From Owenia fusiformis (Eukaryota; Annelida; Polychaeta; Sabellida; Oweniidae): a stretch of 64,000 bases of DNA. Below the pieces are notes generated by a model. It was not told the origin of the DNA and made no database searches. It saw nothing but the letters and a program-made list of their open reading frames with translations. The translations under genes were made by a program, and so were the position numbers. Shown here one piece after another: positions 48,856 through 63,800 of the stretch; positions within the stretch are counted from its first letter, which is position 1; each line of letters starts with the position of its first letter. The stretch covers positions 6,002,989 to 6,066,988 of the forward strand of contig CAIIXF020000006.1 of assembly GCA_903813345.2 (NCBI GenBank), given 5' to 3'.

Positions 48856-51800
48856 TCATGGTTGCTCTGAAGGTGCATTTTTGTAGACAGCATGATATGC
48901 ATTGCGTAGAAGTGCGTATGGGAAGCATGATTCCAATAAGTCCATAGTTAAAAATGGTGATTCTTGAACAATCTGCAAAAAAGTATTTCCATTTGAAAAT
49001 TACACATACTTGTAACCATCTTCTAAACATATTTTAGAAATTCAAATGTTAATGTTAACTTAAAACTAACTCTTAATTGCTATAATTTTTTCTCACACAG
49101 TATTAAATATCAGATTTGGAATGTGAAAAAATATATCAGCATCTGGTCATCATACTTGAATATTTCCAAAACAACTTACCAGATCTAAGAGTAAATAGAT
49201 GGAGTCTCTGTTCTTCAGAACCTGAACCTCTTTTTCATTGTTCTCCTGGCCGAGACGTAATAAACTTTGTGAAGTCAGCTAGAAATAATCGGATCAGAAA
49301 TTAAAAAGGATTGATAATTGCAACCAATTGTATTGATAGACAGCTTCTTCACAGGCTCGAGGTAAAGGAAGCATGGCTGACCACACTGACTCTAAAATTG
49401 GCTCAGCCTCATTAAAATGTCTTTTTTCTATGGAACTTATGAATTTTCAATAGATTCAGGTTTCCTTCTTGTTTGTGAATACAAATTTACCCATCTCCCT
49501 AATAAAATTATTTCTTGAAAGAATGACATATTGGAACTTGACAACCGGGTCCTAATAATACACCACAATGGAATGTTTAACTTTTTAATCATATTAATAC
49601 ATAATCCATGCATGAAACTATTGAATGTACTTACAGCTAAGAACTCCTTTAGTCTTTCTTCTATATCCCCAGGGGCATATATTGTAAATAGAGCACCTGC
49701 TAGACTGTTGATTGCTTTGGCTAGACAGTGGATATTGTTCATGTGACCTACAAAAATATGTGATTTTCAAATAGAGTTCCATTCTTTTATCACCAAACTT
49801 CCAAATCTGATTAAATAGCATTCATTATAATATAGAAAAGAGTACAAGATTTAAATTTTTAAGGTGCAATAAAAACCACTTTTGCCATATCACTATTATA
49901 TGATATTCAAAAAATAAGGTTGAGAGTGATACAATCCCAGCAAGACAATAAAATAATTTCCATAAGTTAACTCTAGCTTCCACACTGAGAAACAATTCAT
50001 GCAAGACAAGTCTCTCGAATGAAACCCATCATTTATATTGTTCCTTTTATTTTACTTAAAACTACCTGTAACACCTACAGGTGATTGATTGCAAATATTT
50101 GTAGGAAATTACTCAATGGAAAAAAGCTAAAGTCAAATAAAACACACAGATGAAACAATAAGTATACACTAAATAGTTACTAATGCTGATCATTAAAAAT
50201 TAATTTTTTTAATATAGGTGAATACCTAATCTTTTAATAGACAAAGACATACCTTCAAATGATGCTCTATATATTGCTAGATCATTCCTTGCCAGCTTCT
50301 GCATTGACACTGCTATGAACACCATCAATAGGCAGGCTGTGTTGTACTCATTTTCTCCAGTTTCTGGCAATGAACAACAACAAGGTATTAACATGTCAAA
50401 TGTCACCACGTGATCAATACCGCAAATGGTTACAAAAGCGTAACAATTTGTAACAGACACTGAATGTCATTTTCTGAAACTGAATGCAACTCACAAGAAC
50501 AGTGTCTTAAAGTAATAAGTCAATAAATAAGTAAGTCACCAGTTCTCAGTTATACTTATTCGTATATAAAACATTACAGAAATTATTAGGAATCTGGTAA
50601 TTGCGTGATATCTGAAGGATGAGTTTAACATACCAGATTTCTGTGCACGTATTGCTCCACATAATGCAGGGTCCACACTACATGATAGTCCAGCTGCTGA
50701 CGCCATCTCAGTGACAATCTTCAACAACAATGCTCAGATGTTAGATTTAAGGATCACCCTTTCTTTTATACACAAGGACTACAGCTAAGGATCTGATTGT
50801 GGCCAGTCAAAAGATTATTACAGACTTAAGTTGCAACTATACGTTGTTTTCCTATAACTGACGATGCCCAAAGGTAGGGGCCTTAGCCCAAGCCCTGTAT
50901 ACCATATATAAATGTAATGTCACACGACAGCTATTACTCAATATGAGGTATTCAATGGTTTTTAGAAAATGCAACATTGTTTGGTTAATCCATACCCTGT
51001 AATATTCCACGACCCTTGTTTTGCTAGCTAGTTGAATGCACTTTTTGAGGCTACATTCAACCAAGATCAAAGGTATGAGCTAAATATATTAAGTTATTAA
51101 ACATTCAGAAAATCCACTTGATACATGCAATATGATAAACAAGACCAAACATCAGTTCTACAGAATACATGTACTGTAAAAATATAAATGTCCAAGATTT
51201 TGTAAGAATCAGGGCCCCATCTTAGGTTAGCTGTATTCATTGGTCATGGTAGAAATCACCCGCTGTTCTCTTAACATAATGCAGATAAATGGAGAGATGT
51301 GTGACATGTGTAATAATATCACTCATTAGCTATGCATTGCACTTTATAATATTGCAATTCAATGTTAATTTAATGGTAAATCAAAAATGAGTGTAATATT
51401 GAACATCATTTATTCATATTCTGCAATGTTACTTTGCTGTAAATGATGAATTGAGTACAGAATTCATACTAGATATACACATGACACAAATTATAATATA
51501 CTGTATCAAAAAGCTATAATATATGGCATTGTAAACTAAATAAAACATATTTTCAGAAACATTTATAATGACTTTCAAACCAGTTATACAAATAAAAAAC
51601 AATATAGCCCCAGAAGGGTGATTTAAAAATACATGTGACAAATGACTGTTGAGTTTTATTGACTACAACATAGCTAAAAGGCTGCTGTTATCCACAAGGC
51701 AAAGCTATAATCATATAAAATGGAGTTACGTTAATTAACGGGTAACTGTCAATATAAGGTTAGAAGCTGGTAACAAGGAGAAGGTTGATTTAAAGCAAGC

Positions 51801-54800
51801 AACACTTTTATTCACTATTTAAATAATTCAAGCCAGAAGTGAATAAAACATGATCAATGATTGGAAGAAAAAACCAATGAAACACCACACATTATGCTTT
51901 ATATTATTAGCTGTAGCTTTCAAATCTATACACGTTTGATAAAATTAGAATATATTACCATTAAAGAAAACAGAAGGTTTTGATTTTTAAATTTTTTTTG
52001 TCTGTCAAATAGTTCAAGGACATTTTAGCAAGAAAGCAAGCGGACTAAATTCCCAATCTTAAGGTTTTTTGAAAATGGGATTGTGAAACACACGGGCATG
52101 TGTTTTTTGAGTGTATTGAATAGTAATGGTACATGAACATTTCCAAAGTATTTAAATTTACGAGACTGTCGGTATTCTGGAAAGACTAGATGCAATCCAG
52201 TAACTTCCAGTTAGCTAGACCAGATTTATGTCCTCCATTTTGAATGTAAATCTAATATAACGCTCACTTGCTATCCTTAAGGAATGTACAAACTATGTTT
52301 TTCACAAATCAGACACAAAGATATTCTACTCTTGATTCATTAATTTTTGCGCCTTTTGTTGGATTGCATCAGCCTTAGCCAGCGTAGTCTAAAAACTAAA
52401 TAAAGCATAGAGGGATAGAGAGCGGTGGATTGAGGGAGTAAGACTTGGGTCAAACCTTGTCTTTCTTCTCTTGGACATCCTTGGGTAAATCCTAAAGACA
52501 AACATCATTTCAAGTGATATATCAACAAATCAAAACTTTAGCTAAATGTTAATACTGTAGCTACTGTTCTGCATAATGCATCTGGGTTTAGGTAAATTTA
52601 GTAGCTACACAAAATATCATCATTAGGTTGTAAGCAAATAAAAATAAATAATTCTCAAATGGACATTACCTCCAAATAAGTTTGGCAACCAGTGAAGTAG
52701 TTGAATTGAATAGCAATATCAAAGCTTGTTAATTTTGGAATCTTAGTTTTGTTCCTTGATGAATTGCTTAAAATTGCCAGTTACCAAACTTATGGAGGGG
52801 AGTGTATGTATGTAATTTAGCTTTGAGGGATGGGGTTGGCTCTATATCAATGAATCCTGCAAACAAATGGTAATAAGTCACACTAAACAGCAGATCACAC
52901 AAAACATGCATGGCATATACCAAAAGTTCCACTCAAACAATGATCGAGTGATTTACGGTACAAAGTGTGTGAAGTGATATTGGAATTTAATATTTAAAGA
53001 TCTGTGAAAAAACAGTAAGTGCCGAAAGTAGAATTTCAAATAGAAATGTAGAGTTGAGTAAAATGATGGCATTAATGCCCTAAAATGTTACAAGTGTTAC
53101 ATTGCCAATAATAACAACCAGAACAACGGCAACGCCAAAGCGTAGCGAATCCCATCGAACAGCCATGGATGGCATTTTTACAAACAAAGGATATAGCAAA
53201 AATGGCTGCCATTTTTCAAAATGGTCGCCTTCTACCAAAAGTGTCATTAGACCATGTGCCATGCTTATAGTATTCACATACCAAATATGAACAAAATCGC
53301 TCCACTACTTTTCAAGTTATAAAAATACATTAAAATGGCGGCCATTTTTCAAAATGGCTACCTTCTACCAAAAGTGCATTAGACAGTGTGCTGTGCTTAT
53401 AGTATTCACATACCAAATATAAACAAAATCGCTCCACTACTTTTCGAGTTATAGTAAATTACGTTAAAATGGCGGCCATTTTGAAAAATGACCGCTTTCT
53501 ACCAAAAGTGTAATTAGACAGTGTGCCATGCTTACAGTATTCACATACCAAATATGAACAAAATCGCTTCACTACTTTTCGAGTTATAGTAAAATACGTT
53601 AAAATGGTGGCCATTTTTCCAAATTTTTTTCAAAATGGCCGCCTTCTACCAAAAGTGTCATAGGACAGTGTGTCATGCTTATAGTATTCACATACCAAAT
53701 ATGAACAAAATCGCTCCACTACTTTTCGAGTTATAGTAAAATACATTAAAATGATGGCCATTTTGAAAAATGGCGGCCATTTTTCAGAATGGCCGCCTTC
53801 TACTAAAAGTGTCTTTAGACAGTGTGCAATGTTTATAGTATTCACATACCAAATATGAACAAAATCGCTCCACTATTTTTCGAGTTACAGCAAAAATCGT
53901 AAAATAACGAGTAACAAAATGGCCGCCTTCTACCAAAAGTGTCATGGGACAGTGTGTCATGCTTATAGTATTCACATACCAAATATGAACAAAATCGCTC
54001 CACTACTTTTAGAGTTATAGTAAAATACATTAAAATGACGGCCATTTTGAAAGATGGCGGCCATTTTTCAAAATGGCCACCTTCTACTAAAAGTGTCTTT
54101 AGACAGTGTGCAATGTTTATAGTATTCACATACCAAATATGAACAAAGTCGCTCCACTACTTTTCGAGTTACAGCAAAAATCGTAAAATAACGAGTAAAG
54201 ACCGCCATTTTTCAAGATGGCTGCCATGTGCTTCTTTAGTATCTACATTTCTAGCTTTATTAATGTCCTATATACTTTTTTTACATCTAAAACATATTGC
54301 TATTACAGTTTTACATATTGCACCTAAATTACAGTAAATTCGGCACTAAAATGGCCGCCATTTTGAAATGAGCGGCCATTTTGAAAATCGGCTTTCGAGC
54401 AGAACTTCTACCCCCATAGGGTATATGTGTACAAAATATGAACAAAATCGGGCCAATGGTATTTGAGTTATTGCCCGGACGGACGGACGGACGGACGTAC
54501 GTACGGACGGACGGACGTACGGACGGACGGACGGACGGACGGACGGACGGACGTACGTACGGACGGACGGACGGACGTACGTACGGACGGACGGACGGAC
54601 GGAGGCGTTCCCTATATCCCTCCGAACTTCGTTCGATGGGATAATAAAAATGAAACTAATATGACAAAATTGTACAATGAAAAACTAATTGTAAATTGAA
54701 ACAGTAATTGTAAAAAGTGCATTTCCACAAAGTTGATAATTGAACAAAAATCACCATTTGGGCCTTGAGCTGCATTTTAACAACACTCAGCTATGGGGAA

Positions 54801-57800
54801 TAAAAATATTTACTATTATTCTTCATATCTAATTAAAATATCCTAAATGTTATATGTTAACAACAATAATTTTACATGAAACTATAATCACTAACTGCAC
54901 AAACACATATCAATGGTACATCATTTGACATATTTAATGATAAATTGAAACCTATTTAACAAAATGAAATTCTACACATTGAACATTATATGAACAACAT
55001 CACTCCTGGGGTTGTATGCAGTCAAACTAAATGAACAAACACACTTTGTACAAATCAATAGATAATGAACAATTCAAAGATAAATAAATTTGCCTCGTAT
55101 CACTGTTAGGGCTCATTGAAGGGCATCAAACAGAGAAGAACTTGGGATTATTGATGCTACTAAATTGAATAGAGCTCAATTTTGGTTTACAACAATGGAT
55201 GCTGCCCCAATCATGGAAAAGATAATATACAGATATACAATAAATCTTGCAAGATGAAGTGTCAGTTTGAGTTATCTGATTTTCTTCATTAAAGTGCATG
55301 ATAAGAACCGAAAAACAAAACCAAACCGAAAAGATTAAAATGTGAACTGAACAAAAAAGAGAAATTATGAAACTGTTAGAGCTCTAATTATCGTATAATT
55401 TTTTGACTTTGGCTGAATAGATGTCCTAGAGGTGCATTTGCATCCATTGTAGTGCTAAGTAAAATATGTGTACATGTTTATGACTTTATTTCATTTATAA
55501 TTTATTTTGAATAAGTTAAAATTCTTACTCTTTAAATAAGCACAATTTTAAATAATCTTAAAAAAGGGGATTTCTAATGATTTGTACAATTTCAAGTTAT
55601 TAAAATCACATAAATTGTGAAATAACAGCAAAATAACTGCAACCATTCTCATACTGCATTCATACACAAAACCTTGACAATCAATAGAAAGCAGGGAACT
55701 GAAAACCTTTATGTACTAATAAGCAGATCTACAGGGTATCACTAAAAGGTGGGATGAATCTTAGTTTGTAAATCCCAGTTTATTCTCACAATCAATGACT
55801 TCATTTTAGTAGATTTGATAGAAAAATAGCTAAATGTATTCAAAAGATACATGTTCTAATTTTTGATTATATCCAATGGCCGACCCATGCATTTTAAAAA
55901 GGATGAAAATACATATTTAAATGGACACCCTGTAGAATACTTAGATAGGATTTTCAGTTTCATGCTATGTACAGGGTGAGCTTCCACTAATGTCCTCTAA
56001 CCTGATGTTTAACATTGTTCATCTAAAATAAAATACAAGAACCATGTACCAGCTTTAAAGCTAAAGTCACCTTATCATATTTCTAAAGAGATCTACAGTG
56101 GTGAAGTAAAACTTGCAACATGTAAAATGAACTAAAAATATATGTTTGCAATCAATATGTAATAGAAGAGTTATAAATAAAGGAAAATATAGATTTATAT
56201 ACAAAACATTAGAAAAGATTTGACATAAAATTTAACTTTTAATACAAAGCAGTTGACTTAACCAAGAAATACACCAAGAATTCCAAAAAGTCTAATTGTA
56301 CCATTAGATACACATTAAAGATGAAGAGACAGAAAAAGTCTAGTTTCAAAAATACAATGGGTGATATCTTACCATAGCATCGTGCCCACTGGGCACATGG
56401 TGTTGGAAGTCTCTAATAGAGCTCATTAAGAATGGAATCCTGTCATCAAGGACCTACAAGCAAAAAGGGCAAAGAGCATGTAAAACAAAGAGCAAATATT
56501 TCCTTGAAGGTTTCAAAGCCACTTAGAAACCAGACTGAATATACAATACAAAGGCATAAAAAACATTGCCACCAAATATAGTACATCTACAGGTAGTACA
56601 TATTTGAGTTGAAACAATACAAATTATTTTTTTGTATAATTTGATCATTTGTTAGTGATTTTGCAGAGGAATTGATTTTAAAAGAGTACTAAAGAATTAA
56701 AGTACTGAGGTTAGGCTGACTATTCATACTTTCAGAAAATATGTCAATTTCTGTGAGAAATTCCGCAGAAATTGTTGCTTAAGACTAATGAATTAAAGAA
56801 AACGTCCTTTAGTATATCCATTCACTTTGCTCATTGGGATAACAAGGAAACAACATTTTTTGTTGTTGTGAACTGTCAATTTATTTTAAATAAAATTTTG
56901 GTTGTCACACCTATCTTTTGAAAACCAATAGTTTACACCAATGCTTGGCATGTCATCTTAAATCTTATACCACATAAATGCATGAGATATTACGATCCAC
57001 AATCTATATAGTATACTTTATTTTTTTCTCCTCTCATACACTATAAATCAGATGGTCTTACAGGTTGTCTCAATATACATGCCCTCAATTCCTCACCTGT
57101 TGTAAGGCCTCTTGTGCTAGACCCCTAAAGGACAGTAGTACCCCAATAATCGTCAACCTCTGAAGTAACTTATCGACATCTGAAATACAATAAAGCATCA
57201 TTATGTCTATGATTTATAGGGGTTGTCTGCTGTTTATGTAACTCTATGAATTATATAAAGTTTCTTACAGCAAGTTTAAGTTAAGGTATATTATGAATAT
57301 AATACAATACATTGACTATGATTATTATTAGAAAAGCCATCACTTGTCCCTGTCTTATAATATATTATGTGCATCTGGTATAATATCTCAGCTCATGAAA
57401 CCATCAGAGGCATTAAAATCAGAGTTAAGATTATTGACATGCTTGGCGCTTGCATCATAAAGTCAAGAAGTGAATAGGATGAGACATCAAATTGGCAACA
57501 ACAACAGATGATTCTGTTCATTAAATCCTCCAAAAACTTTACATAAAAAAGATTTATAAACACTTCTCAATCTCAATTTAGGTCAAATTGCATATTGTTA
57601 AAATCTGGAGAGACCAATTGCTTCAATATCATGTTCTATTTGACTATTCTGACTCAAATTATTCAATATCTTATAGAGAACCATTAATTTTCAAATTAAT
57701 TACATGAAAGACCAATGGTTCTTGAGGCCTGATCCTAGTTGAGATATAAAGTAAGAACAAATTGATTGTTTTTAAATCACTTATGATATCCTCCAAATTA

Positions 57801-60800
57801 AGTAAGCATTACAATATTGAACATACAGAATGTCACCACCTGTCATTTGTTACACTTGTTACAGATGCCGAACACCAACCACTTACTGCCATCACAAAAA
57901 AAGTTTGAGAATATAACAATATGTCAACACTGGTGGTGACATAAATGTACAGCGTTTGATGATTCTGTCTAGTGATCTTTGTTTCAACCTCGTAAGAAGA
58001 TACATGTTGAGCCAATGGAGGATGAAACAATAACACATAAAGCTAGACTACAACACCAGAATATACAATGAACACTGAACATATAAAGTAATATGGAATC
58101 TAGTTTACATAAACAACAATTACAAACAACATCTCTTTATAGCACTGCTTACTTGGGTTCAATTTTGGTTCTGAATAAAAACAAAATTAAAAGTTTAAGT
58201 TTTATATTTGTAAAAAGTGAAATTCTATGAAATGGAATAAAGGTATGAACTAAAACATAACTCAAAATCATACTGGCAATCAGAATTCCAGTTCTATAAT
58301 ATCCTTAAAAATCTGTTACTTCACTTACCGCAAATACAATAATTTCACTTACCATAAATGTATCTATAATCTCACTTACTTTGTACAAAATCTATATTTG
58401 TAATATCGTTTTTGTTAAAATAGTTCAGTTTGCAAAATTATTACATCTAAAAAGTACATTTAGCATTACTTCAAAAGTCTTGTCATATGATTCAGTTTAC
58501 TTACTTTCTAGTCTCTTATAGAGCTCTTTCATCTCTTCTGGGTTGTCAAAGTTTGTTCTTAACTGGGTCAGTGTGTCTTTGTTCTGGACTACAAGCCTCT
58601 GAAACATTGAATAATGAACAAGTAAAAGAAGTGATATGTTGATTACAAAAAGCTAAATTCTCCAAAAGGAAGACATTAACATGACAAAATGTCGCAACCT
58701 TGTAATTGCAAAATCACAGGCTGGTATCGAAATATTTGTTCGCTGTGACGGAGCATGCTATTTTTCTTAAAAACACTAAGAATACTTCACGATTTATTTT
58801 TTAACTCATATGAAAATGTCACAACCTTGCAAGTTATTGCAAAACCTTGCAAGTTATTGCAAAACCTTGCAAGTTATTGCTTTGTTACAGACCCTGAACT
58901 TGCAAAACAAAAGGAACTAAGACAAATGGAGTAAATACCAGTACCAATATAAAAAAAACAGCTCACATTTTTACCAATGAGGTATACTTGTCTGGTATTG
59001 GTCCTTACGTTTCTGAACATTATTTATTGATAATTATTTGTTATACACAAGTCAAATGATAAAAATTTGATTCTTCACAGTCACATTGAAAATGTTCACA
59101 TTCTCAATGATTCACATTCTTAACAATTAATACATATTTGAAATCAATAATGTAATGGTGATGGCTCATTCATGTGGTACTTTAATGAAGTTAAACCATT
59201 TAATAAAGCTGATGAGTTGGTATAATACACAAGCAATGAAACTTAAAACAACTTGTGTACACAGAGAGATGTCAAAAATGCTAATTACGAAGTAATACAT
59301 TAACTATGGTAATAATAATCCTTGTTGTTTGTTCTCTACTTGTTTAAACTTTCTGATATTATTAGTTACAATTTAGTTAATTTAAACATATCATCCTCAA
59401 ACAAAGGGCTAAAAACCTGTTCCTCCTATAGACACTCTACTATACCTAACACCTAGAAATGCATAAGATACTTTGTTTGTCTAATTGAATTGTTTAATAT
59501 ATTTTTGAAAGTGCCTTACTAACATCTAACTTTTAACCGATAAACCATTCATAAGGAACAGACAAATAAAAACAAATACATAATCATTACTAATAAGCCA
59601 AATGAGTTGCTCATGAACACCAAATGCAAGGTATAGTAGAGTGATAGAATGATGAGAAACAACTTCATCAGCAACTTCTAGCAATAATTTCAACTTATTC
59701 AATGCCCTTTCTAATTTAATATCTCATTTTCAAGATATCTAAGATAAATAAAGTTTCACTCAATTACAATTATCATTCAGGTATCTCATCATATGATTTG
59801 GACATGTATATATTTGAATGTATTAATATAATCAATACTTTTAAATGGGCATTAAATAATCTTAAAGTAGTTATAATGTCAACTTGTACAATAAAAGTAA
59901 TATATTTCATCATATTATTGGCAACATATGATCTTTATTACTTTGTTTACATCTAATTTCATTGATTCTAAGAAACTGAAGATTTTGAGGCTCTTTTGCA
60001 TTAATACACCCCCAATTCACACTCTAAAATCATGGTACATTAAGAGTATGGTACCATATGGTACCGTTGGAGTATAGTGCCGTACAGTGTTCACGGTACA
60101 GTGTGGTACCACTTTAATCTACAGTGCTGTATGGTACCATATTTCACAGTACCGTATGGTACCATTTTAGTCTACGGTACCATATGGTACCATATTTAAC
60201 GGTACCATACAGTACCATTTCCAAAACAGTACCACACAGTACTGTTGCAGATTGGCTGTGTATAAAAAGCAATTTTTTAAAACTTTTAGGGATGGTGCCC
60301 AATTATCAAGAGTTGTGGAAAAAGGAACTTAATTTTGTTATGGTTCAACCCCTCTACACTCATATAATGAAATTCTAAAAATATTTATCTGTCTTTCACA
60401 CAAAACACCATTCACTAACAGAATTATAATTTACCCCCTCCCCCTAAGGAAACTACCTTTATTATTCTAATAAGTTTTATCTCATAATATTGTTTCATTT
60501 TTGTTTGCTATATCATCAGAGAAGGAACACTTTAAAATTTAATTAATTTAATACTTAATACAGTGTGTGTTTTTTCGAGACAATAGGCCTAATAGACTAT
60601 AATAATAAAAGCCACAACTTGAAATGATGTCTAAGCTCAGAGACATGATTTAATGATGAATACAATATCAGTAGTAATGAAAATCCCTAACATAGCAACT
60701 TAGCAGCAGAAAACCATAAGTTTCTGACCAAGACACATCTTGAAAGAACCATGTATTCTAAAGTGCTACTAATGTTATTACTCATTGGGCTTGTCCATGT

Positions 60801-63800
60801 GGACAATGCTGAAGGAAAGAAAAAGAGAGGCAAGAAGCCATCTGGAAATAACATTGCTACTTGCAAGAAAACACATATTGACAACCTTGATACACATTTG
60901 AGCACACAGATTGATGAGTTAAAAACTGAAACACAGAATTGCTGCACCAAAAATGAGGAAAATGTTGAAGAAATTAAGAGTAATGTAACAAGGACCATTG
61001 AAAAGGTAAATAGTAGAGCTGAAGAAATACAAATTGATGTTGAGGAGATGAAAACAGATATGCAAAGACTCAATACAAAACTGAACAATTTCAAAACCGA
61101 GACACAAGATTCTGTCACCAAAAATAATATTGAAGTGAACAACAAGTTTGAAGAAGTGTTTAATAAGGTAGATGAAATAAAAGATGATGTCACTCTTATA
61201 AAGGATCACTTGGAAAGGATGCAGAACAATTCACAATGTGAAACAACAGGTTAAGTATTTAGTATTCAGATTAATTTTCAGTTCAAGCTCTAACTAGAAA
61301 ACGGCAACTCCACGGAGTAGCAAATCCCAACGAACACTATATAAATCATGAATCTGTACTGCCACAATGTAAGCAGCACAATTCACAATGTGAAACAACA
61401 GGTTAAGTATTTAGTATTCAGATTAATTTTCAGTTCAAGCTCTAACTAGAAAACGGCAACTCCACGGAGTAGCAAATCCCAACGAACACTATATAAATCA
61501 TGAATCTGTACTGCCACAATGTAAGCAGCCATTTTGAATTTTCTGAGGCACAAATCAGAAAAACAATACCATAATTGTGATCTACTCTGAAATTCCTTCA
61601 ATTTGAGCATAATATAGCCATACTTTAAGAGATCAAAAAATAATTGCGAAATCCCACATTAGGCGGCCATTTTGAATTTTACAAGGCCCGAATCAGTAAA
61701 ACGATACTATATTTGCAATGTACTCTAAATTGCATTCATTTGAGTATAATAAAACTATACTTCAAAAACATCTCAAAATTATTGCAAATTCCTGTTTTCC
61801 AAACCCCCCATTCACGGCACCTGAGGATCAGGGTGAAAAACACAGGATATATGTGAAATAGATAGATCTTGTGAACATACTACCAAAATTTCAAATAATA
61901 ATATTTATTATTTTTGTTTAAAATGAAATCATAGACTTTTGCAAAATATTCCCGCCATTTTTAAACTGGTGGCCATCATGAAAAAATTTTTTTTCGTAAA
62001 ACTATTCACCAATATACATCTTTCCACCAAATATGAAGAAAATCTGTCAGCTAGTATTCGAGTTATCTTCCAGACAGACGGACGGACTGACTGACAAACT
62101 GATGGACTGACGGACAGACGGGGGGCTTCACTATATCCCTACTGAACTTTGTTTGTTGGGATAATTAGAAATTCTTTAAGTATGACACAAGAAACTAAGG
62201 AGATGAGACAGATTGAGCTTTACAATTAATTTAGAAAATATAAGACAGTCACACTGATATTGCATACTAAAATTTCTATTTTCAGGTACCACCACAGAAA
62301 CCACTGATCAGAGCACACATCCGCAGCCACTAAGCAACAGTACAACACCAAGTTCAGGTAACTTTGTTTTTTCCATACTGAAGACTGTTACCATAATGTC
62401 ACCACCAAAATGCCTATATCTACTTTAAGCAGTAGGGCTGAAAATTCAACTGCGATGCATTAACTGTGAAATATCGTAACTTGTCCAAAAATTGAAATTA
62501 TACATTATGGGACTTTCTAACAAAGATATATATACATTATGTACCACATTTTGCTGTATATAAAAATGACTGCAGATTCAGCCCTATATTGTTTTTTCAA
62601 GTTGCTCGTGACTGCAGTGACATTAAACACTTTACTGGTGTCAGAACAATCCAACCACAAGAACAAAATGCATCCAAAGTGTACTGTAGTGGCGGGTGTG
62701 TCTACATGGCCAGGCGCTTTGATGGGAGTGTTGATTTCTACAGAGGCTGGACAGAGTATCAAAAAGGATTTGGTAATCCAGAAGGAGAATATTTCATTGG
62801 CCTGGACAACCTTCATGGTTTAGTAACTCAAGGGAACTATAAACTCAGAGTTGAACTTACCATGTGGCCCCCACAGAGTGAAAAACGTCATGCTGAATAC
62901 TCCGTATTTGATGTGAGTGATGAAAAAGATAACTACAATCTGACAATTGGAGGATATAGTGGAGATGCGGGGGACTCACTAGGCATTTACCACAATGGTA
63001 TGCCATTTAGTACAAAGGACCATGGAAATAGTAGAAGCGTTTGGTCAGGTAGAACAAGTTGTGCTGTTCAGTTCAAAGGGGCTTGGTGGTATAAACAATG
63101 TTATCATTCAAATTTGTTTGGTTTATACAGTACTGGCCCTAAGTGCCAAGTTCCTGGTGAGTGCGCATCATGGAACAATTGGCCAAACACAATTGGCACA
63201 CCTGACAATGCTAACTATTCTTTCAAAAAGATTGACATGAAAGTTTGTCCAAAATAAAAGTTTCCCTCCTACTCTGATATGATACACAATGTCACATACA
63301 ATACACAAAGGACATTTTAATTGGGGCTAAGGGGAGAAGAACATATTGGAGTGATTAATGACTTCTGAATTTGTTAAATGACCTCCAAATGTACTGTAGA
63401 AATATATAGATTGAGAAGTTGTTTATTATAAGAATCATAACAAAGACTTTTGATTCTATGATTTATTCTGCACATTCAATGCCACTTCATTTGTTAGAAA
63501 ACTCAGATTTTATTTTACCTTTATCAGACTCCCAAATATGCCATTTTAATCTTTTAACAATTGCAACAAAAATCAGCTGTCATAAATTAGAACAATTAAT
63601 TACGGAATATTGGCTTGTATAACTGTAATGACTACAAAAGTTAAAGGAAATAAATTAAATGCAACTTTCAAGAATCTTACAAGAATAATATGATGATGAC
63701 ACCAATATCCCTAAAATATGGCTTAAAATAAATTCTCTCATTGTAGCAAGTTGTTTTATTTTATATCAGCGGACCAGTTTAGTAAGTTTCAATTTAGAAC

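Larger units (their letters stand above)
50719..56372 (-). other. NCKAP1 intron, 5.6 kb
   Basis: Contains the R1 copy at 53125-54648, the two exon-like segments near 52326-52491, and TACAGGGT-type ends near 55730 and CACCCTGTA near 55926 that may bound a 200-bp MITE. The rest is AT-rich and shows nothing I recognise. Confidence 0.5.

Noticed and set aside
54438-54699. Open frames with GRTDGRTD / VRTDGRTD repeats
   Set aside because: Simple translation of the GGAC/GTAC microsatellite inside a repeat element.
55730-55936. Possible 200-bp MITE between TACAGGGTATC and CACCCTGTAG
   Set aside because: The inverted similarity stops after about eight bases; too weak to list as an element.
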